Assembly (NCBI RefSeq): GCF_030272615.1
Contig: NC_081413.1
Location: 550,994,136-551,054,135, forward strand
DNA length: 60,000 nucleotides
Origin: Cryptomeria japonica
Lineage: Eukaryota > Streptophyta > Pinopsida > Cupressales > Cupressaceae
Direction: 5' to 3'
Positions 56,891 through 60,000 of this stretch are shown here, in pieces. Made by a program: the position numbers and the translations under genes. Numbering within the stretch: the first letter of the stretch is position 1; every line of letters starts with the position of its first letter. The notes under the pieces were generated by a model. The model ran no database searches, had not been told where the DNA came from, and saw only the letters and a list, made by a program, of their open reading frames with translations.

Positions 56891-57268
56891 TTGTTGATAA
56901 TTATGTTGCTTTTGATTTGATTTTGGATATCCAAGTCCTGATTTATCTTCTTTATATTGCGAGTGAGGACAAATAGGTTCTAAAATACCTTGTTGTCGCT
57001 TACCAATTCGTCTTTTTCCTTCATATCCCATTTTTTGCATGATCTTATAACCATTTCCATATTTCTCTATGGGAATATTGACTTCTGCAGCTGTTGCTAT
57101 AGTTACATTTTCATCTTTGTACAACCAACCAAGAATGTCCTTGTCTTCAGTTTCTTCTGCAAGTGTTCCAGCTTTAACAAATGCTCCATTAAACATTTCT
57201 TTTGACTTTTCTAAGATCCGTGGTTGAACACTTGTAGGCTTTCCATATGTTTTAGGTGAAAGTGGCAA
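56891..57268 (-). pseudogene. Element D G-patch-type region
   Basis: Starting MPLSPKTYGKPTSVQPRILE, it includes IEKYGNGYKIMQKMGYEGKR and ILEPICPHSQYKEDKSGLGY. This is the G-patch pattern found between protease and RT in Tat and related gypsy elements. It reads up to QQPKW at the LINE2 insertion and resumes near 50726. Its role is likely RNA binding, known only by analogy. Confidence 0.75.
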
Positions 57269-57480
57269 TTATGCAAAGAATATTTTTCCATTCCTTCATC
57301 ATTTAATTTGAGATTTTTCTTGAAGGTTTCCCATAACTTTTTTTGAATTTCTTTGGTAGGATATACTGATTCTCTATTATGTGGAACTCTTGGATCTTGG
57401 GTTAGCTTAAGATTATTGCAATATTGGCTGGAGTTTGCAATTATAGTGACCTCTTGTCCCTCATGAGGAAACTTTACACA

Positions 57481-58189
57481 TTAGTGATATGTAGAAGGAA
57501 TTGCTTGCATGTTGTGAACCCATGGCCTTCCCAGAAGAATGTCATAAGAGAGGTTCAAATCTAAATCCTGACATAATGTATTCCTTTCAACAGGTCCTAT
57601 TTTGTTTGGTAACACCATAGTTCCTTTACAAGAACAGTCTTCTTCATCATAAGCCTTAATGGTTTTTTTCTTCTTTGGATCTACTGCATTTTCTGAATAT
57701 CCCAAAGCCTTTATTAAACTTAATGCACAAAATTTTAAGCCAGCTCCACCATCTAAGAGTACGCGTTTGACACGATTTTCATTAATGGTGACTTCAACAT
57801 GTAAGGGAGCATTGTGAGGATGTTGCAAGTATGCGTCATCATTTTCAGAAAATGATAACCAATGAGGGGCTATAACGTGTCCCACCATGTTTTGGAACTG
57901 ATCTACATCCAAGGTCACTTGAAACTGTTGTTTTCGTTAGAGATTTTTCCAAAATTTCCTTATGCATAGGTGAAACTTTGAGAAGTTCCAAAATTGATAT
58001 TTGAGCAGGTATTCTTTGCAATTGTTCCACTAAGTTATATTGTTGTGAAGTGGATGTTGATGCATTTGTTATACCTGGAAATGTGACCTTTGCTTTGCTT
58101 CTTATAATGACATTGATTGGTTCTGAAGGTATGTTATCTTTAACAATGATGACATTTACCACATCATCATATGTATAAGTGTAGTTCAA
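57481..58189 (-). pseudogene. Element D protease remnant
   Basis: Retropepsin with its catalytic triplet in RVLLDGGAGLKF, where DGG replaces the usual DS/TG, and the closing block YDILLGRPWVHNMQAIP. It lies in 57481-57918, open over 145 codons. An upstream piece (57845-58189) overlaps in another frame and probably continues the Gag-protease junction. The DGG variant is also seen in other plant gypsy proteases, so it need not mean loss of activity. Confidence 0.8.
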
Positions 58190-59415
58190 TTTGCCTTTGC
58201 CTTTGTCATCTTCTGATTTAGATTATTCACCTTTTTCGTAGTTTGGAAGTGGAGTTTTGAAGGCTAGGTGTGATTCATTTGTCTTATGACTATCCACTAT
58301 GATAGTTTTATTATCGATTAAATCTTGGATATGGTGCTTCAATCTTTGACAATCATTAGTTTGGTGTCCTTTATTTCGACGGTAATTGCAAAAATTATTG
58401 TCGTTCCACCAATTAGGTTTGACTCATGGTTCATAACTTCTTGCTTCTTGTAAAATAATCAGTTTGTTTGTAAGAAGAGTTTTCAAAGCTGATTCCAAGG
58501 GTTCTCCAATGTTTGTGAATTTCTTGCGAGGATTGGAGAAGAAAGACTTGGATTTATTGTTTTCTTGATTGTTATTTCTTGGGATTTGACTTGATAGATT
58601 AAATATTGGTTGTTGTTTCATAACGTTATTGTCGTCATTTCCTCCACTGATGACATTCCTATTCTTTGACCAAAACTTGGGTTTGTCATTGTTGTTGTTA
58701 TTGTTGTTGTGGTTGTTATTGTAGGAATTATTGTAAAGCTTTAGATCTCCTTTCTTTACCATTGCGTTTTCTATTTTTAGACCATTCTCAATCATCTTGG
58801 CGAAAGGAGGACATTGCATTTTTAGATGATAACTCATTTCACTGATAAGATTATTAATGAATGTGTCCATTTAAGATTATTAATGAATATGTCTATTTTT
58901 TCTTGATTAGGTACATCTCTTAGATACCTATTAAACATTTGTTTCCATCGCTGCAAGAAGATCATGAAAGATTCACCATTCTTTTGCTTTACATTGCATA
59001 AATCCAGCATTGTTATTTCATTTTGTATATTCTAAGAATATTATGAAATAAACCTATTCACAAGTTCTTCAAAAGATTTGATTCCACATGGTAACCTTGA
59101 GAACCATTCCATTGATTGTCCATTTAAACTCCTATTGATTATACGCATTAGGTAAGTTTCATCGTGTGCGAATTCCATACTCATAGTACAAAATTCCCTA
59201 ATGTGATCTTGAGGATCAAATTTCCCATCGTATTTATCATATTTAGGGATCTTGCAATGCTTTGGAAATGGTATCATATTCAAACTTTTGTCAAAAGGAT
59301 ATGGGTATATATCTTCCAATGAATACTTCTTGGAAATTGTTCCATTTCGCATATCTTGTATTTGTTGTTGTAGAGTTTGCATTTGTTGAGTGAGATTTAA
59401 CAACGGATTATGCAT
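58190..59415 (-). pseudogene. Element D gag remnant
   Basis: The capsid part (59041-59415) contains PYPFDKSLNMIPFPKHCKIP, PQDHIREFCTMSMEFA and MEWFSRLPCGIKSFEELVNR, the retrotransposon-gag core. The part at 58424-58870 (MDTFINNLISEMSYHLKMQC) ends in a long Asn run encoded by GTT-rich minus-complement sequence. A Tat-type knuckle variant CNYRRNKGHQTNDC, then LKHHIQDLI, lies near 58340-58390. Stops lie near 58421, 58875 and 59035. Confidence 0.8.
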
Positions 59416-60000
59416 ACGGTTTCTCCTTATCTCTTCATAAGTTCTTATATCACTACGCTATCTTCTTGTGTCATCATGTTCCTTTCTTGTTCTATCTCCC
59501 CTTGTTTCTTCATGACTTTATTTGTTTATATCTTCATTATTTGGATCATTTGTGTTTTGAGTGTTACTTATCTTTGCATCTTGTTTCAAGCCTTCTATGT
59601 TAAAGTCTTATGGCAATTTAGCTCCTGATTTTGCCAACATCAAAAGATATTTTTCTTTTTGCTTTGCTAATAATTTTTCATTTAGTTTATCAAAATTGAA
59701 ATCTTTCTCAAGGTCTCTAATGGTGTTATTGACCACTTCTTCATCAACAACCTTATACCCAAAAGTTTGGAACGTTGAATTATCTTCTTCTTCCATTTGT
59801 TTTTGTTATTTTCTGAGTTGTTTGTATTGAGCTCTAGTCCAAATTGACATGTGATTGTTTCAATTTTTTTGAAGTTTTGACCTTCTAAAAACAACTCAAT
59901 AGGTGATTATTGGTTTAGGAAGGTACGCTTTGTTGATTTTACCACAGTTGGTTCATTGTGATAAAGCATCTCTTTGTTGAAAAGCATGTCCTTGCAAAAT
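59416..60000 (-). pseudogene. Element D gag N-terminal part, continues beyond window
   Basis: An acidic, helical stretch (59608-59796) starts MEEEDNSTFQTFGYKVVDEE. Another frame reads to 59894. No LTR or primer-binding site is visible before 60000, so the 5' end of D is outside. Confidence 0.45.

Larger units (their letters stand above)
36217..60000 (-). mobile_element. Element D: large Tat-lineage Ty3-gypsy, split by F and a LINE; 5' end outside window
   Basis: On the minus strand the order is gag, protease, G-patch, RT, RNase H, second plant-type RNase H, integrase, an antisense mobile-domain ORF and the 3' LTR. The second RNase H and the antisense extra ORF before the 3' LTR are features of the Tat lineage. 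F and LINE2 interrupt it with clear target duplications. The 5' LTR lies beyond 60000. Many stops make it inactive. Confidence 0.82.

Overview
This is plant nuclear DNA made almost entirely of nested, mostly decayed retrotransposons. No intact host gene, tRNA, rRNA or CRISPR array was recognised. The plant-type L1 LINEs (zinc-knuckle ORF1, RNase H tail on ORF2), Ty1-copia and Ty3-gypsy chromovirus elements, Tat-lineage gypsy with two RNase H domains, and a plant mobile domain ORF all point to a large, repeat-rich plant genome. A gymnosperm is likely, but I cannot name the species.

Layout. 1-5470 is a decayed LINE (+). 5683-7370 is a broken ORF of unknown type with a coiled-coil end. 7622-14601 is a decayed copia element A (-). 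14602-17998 is non-coding apart from a degenerate ~60-bp repeat. 17999 to about 36190 is the 5' part of an old Tat-like gypsy element B (+). B was split by element C (19485-26313, -, TSD CTAAC) and by chromovirus E (28168-34534, +, TSD CCTTT). C itself took a 301-bp solo LTR, G (25853-26153, TSD CCTTT), into one of its LTRs. From about 36217 to beyond the window end is a large Tat-lineage gypsy element D (-): 3' LTR, an antisense plant-mobile-domain ORF, integrase, second RNase H, RNase H, RT, G-patch, protease and gag. D was split inside RNase H by a young copia-type element F (43091-48065, +, TSD GTTTC) and inside its G-patch region by a second LINE (50741-56880, -, TSD TCCACTTTGG).

The most unusual objects are two LTR elements with clear ends and target duplications but no polymerase genes. 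F has two 478-bp LTRs differing at about nine positions. It also has one uninterrupted ORF carrying Gag, one zinc knuckle and a protease motif, where integrase, RT and RNase H are replaced by an acidic tail; its leader is GC-rich. C has a Gag-like coiled-coil protein with four CCHC knuckles and a decayed orphan ORF of about 3.2 kb in place of pol. Both probably depended on proteins supplied by other elements.

A second theme is accessory ORFs with an N-terminal plant-mobile-domain-like motif, seen in three settings: antisense in D, as the orphan ORF of C, and downstream of the left LINE. A third is arrays of GCRC-type boxes at 21-bp spacing, once just after B's primer-binding site and once between D's 3' LTR and the mobile-domain ORF.
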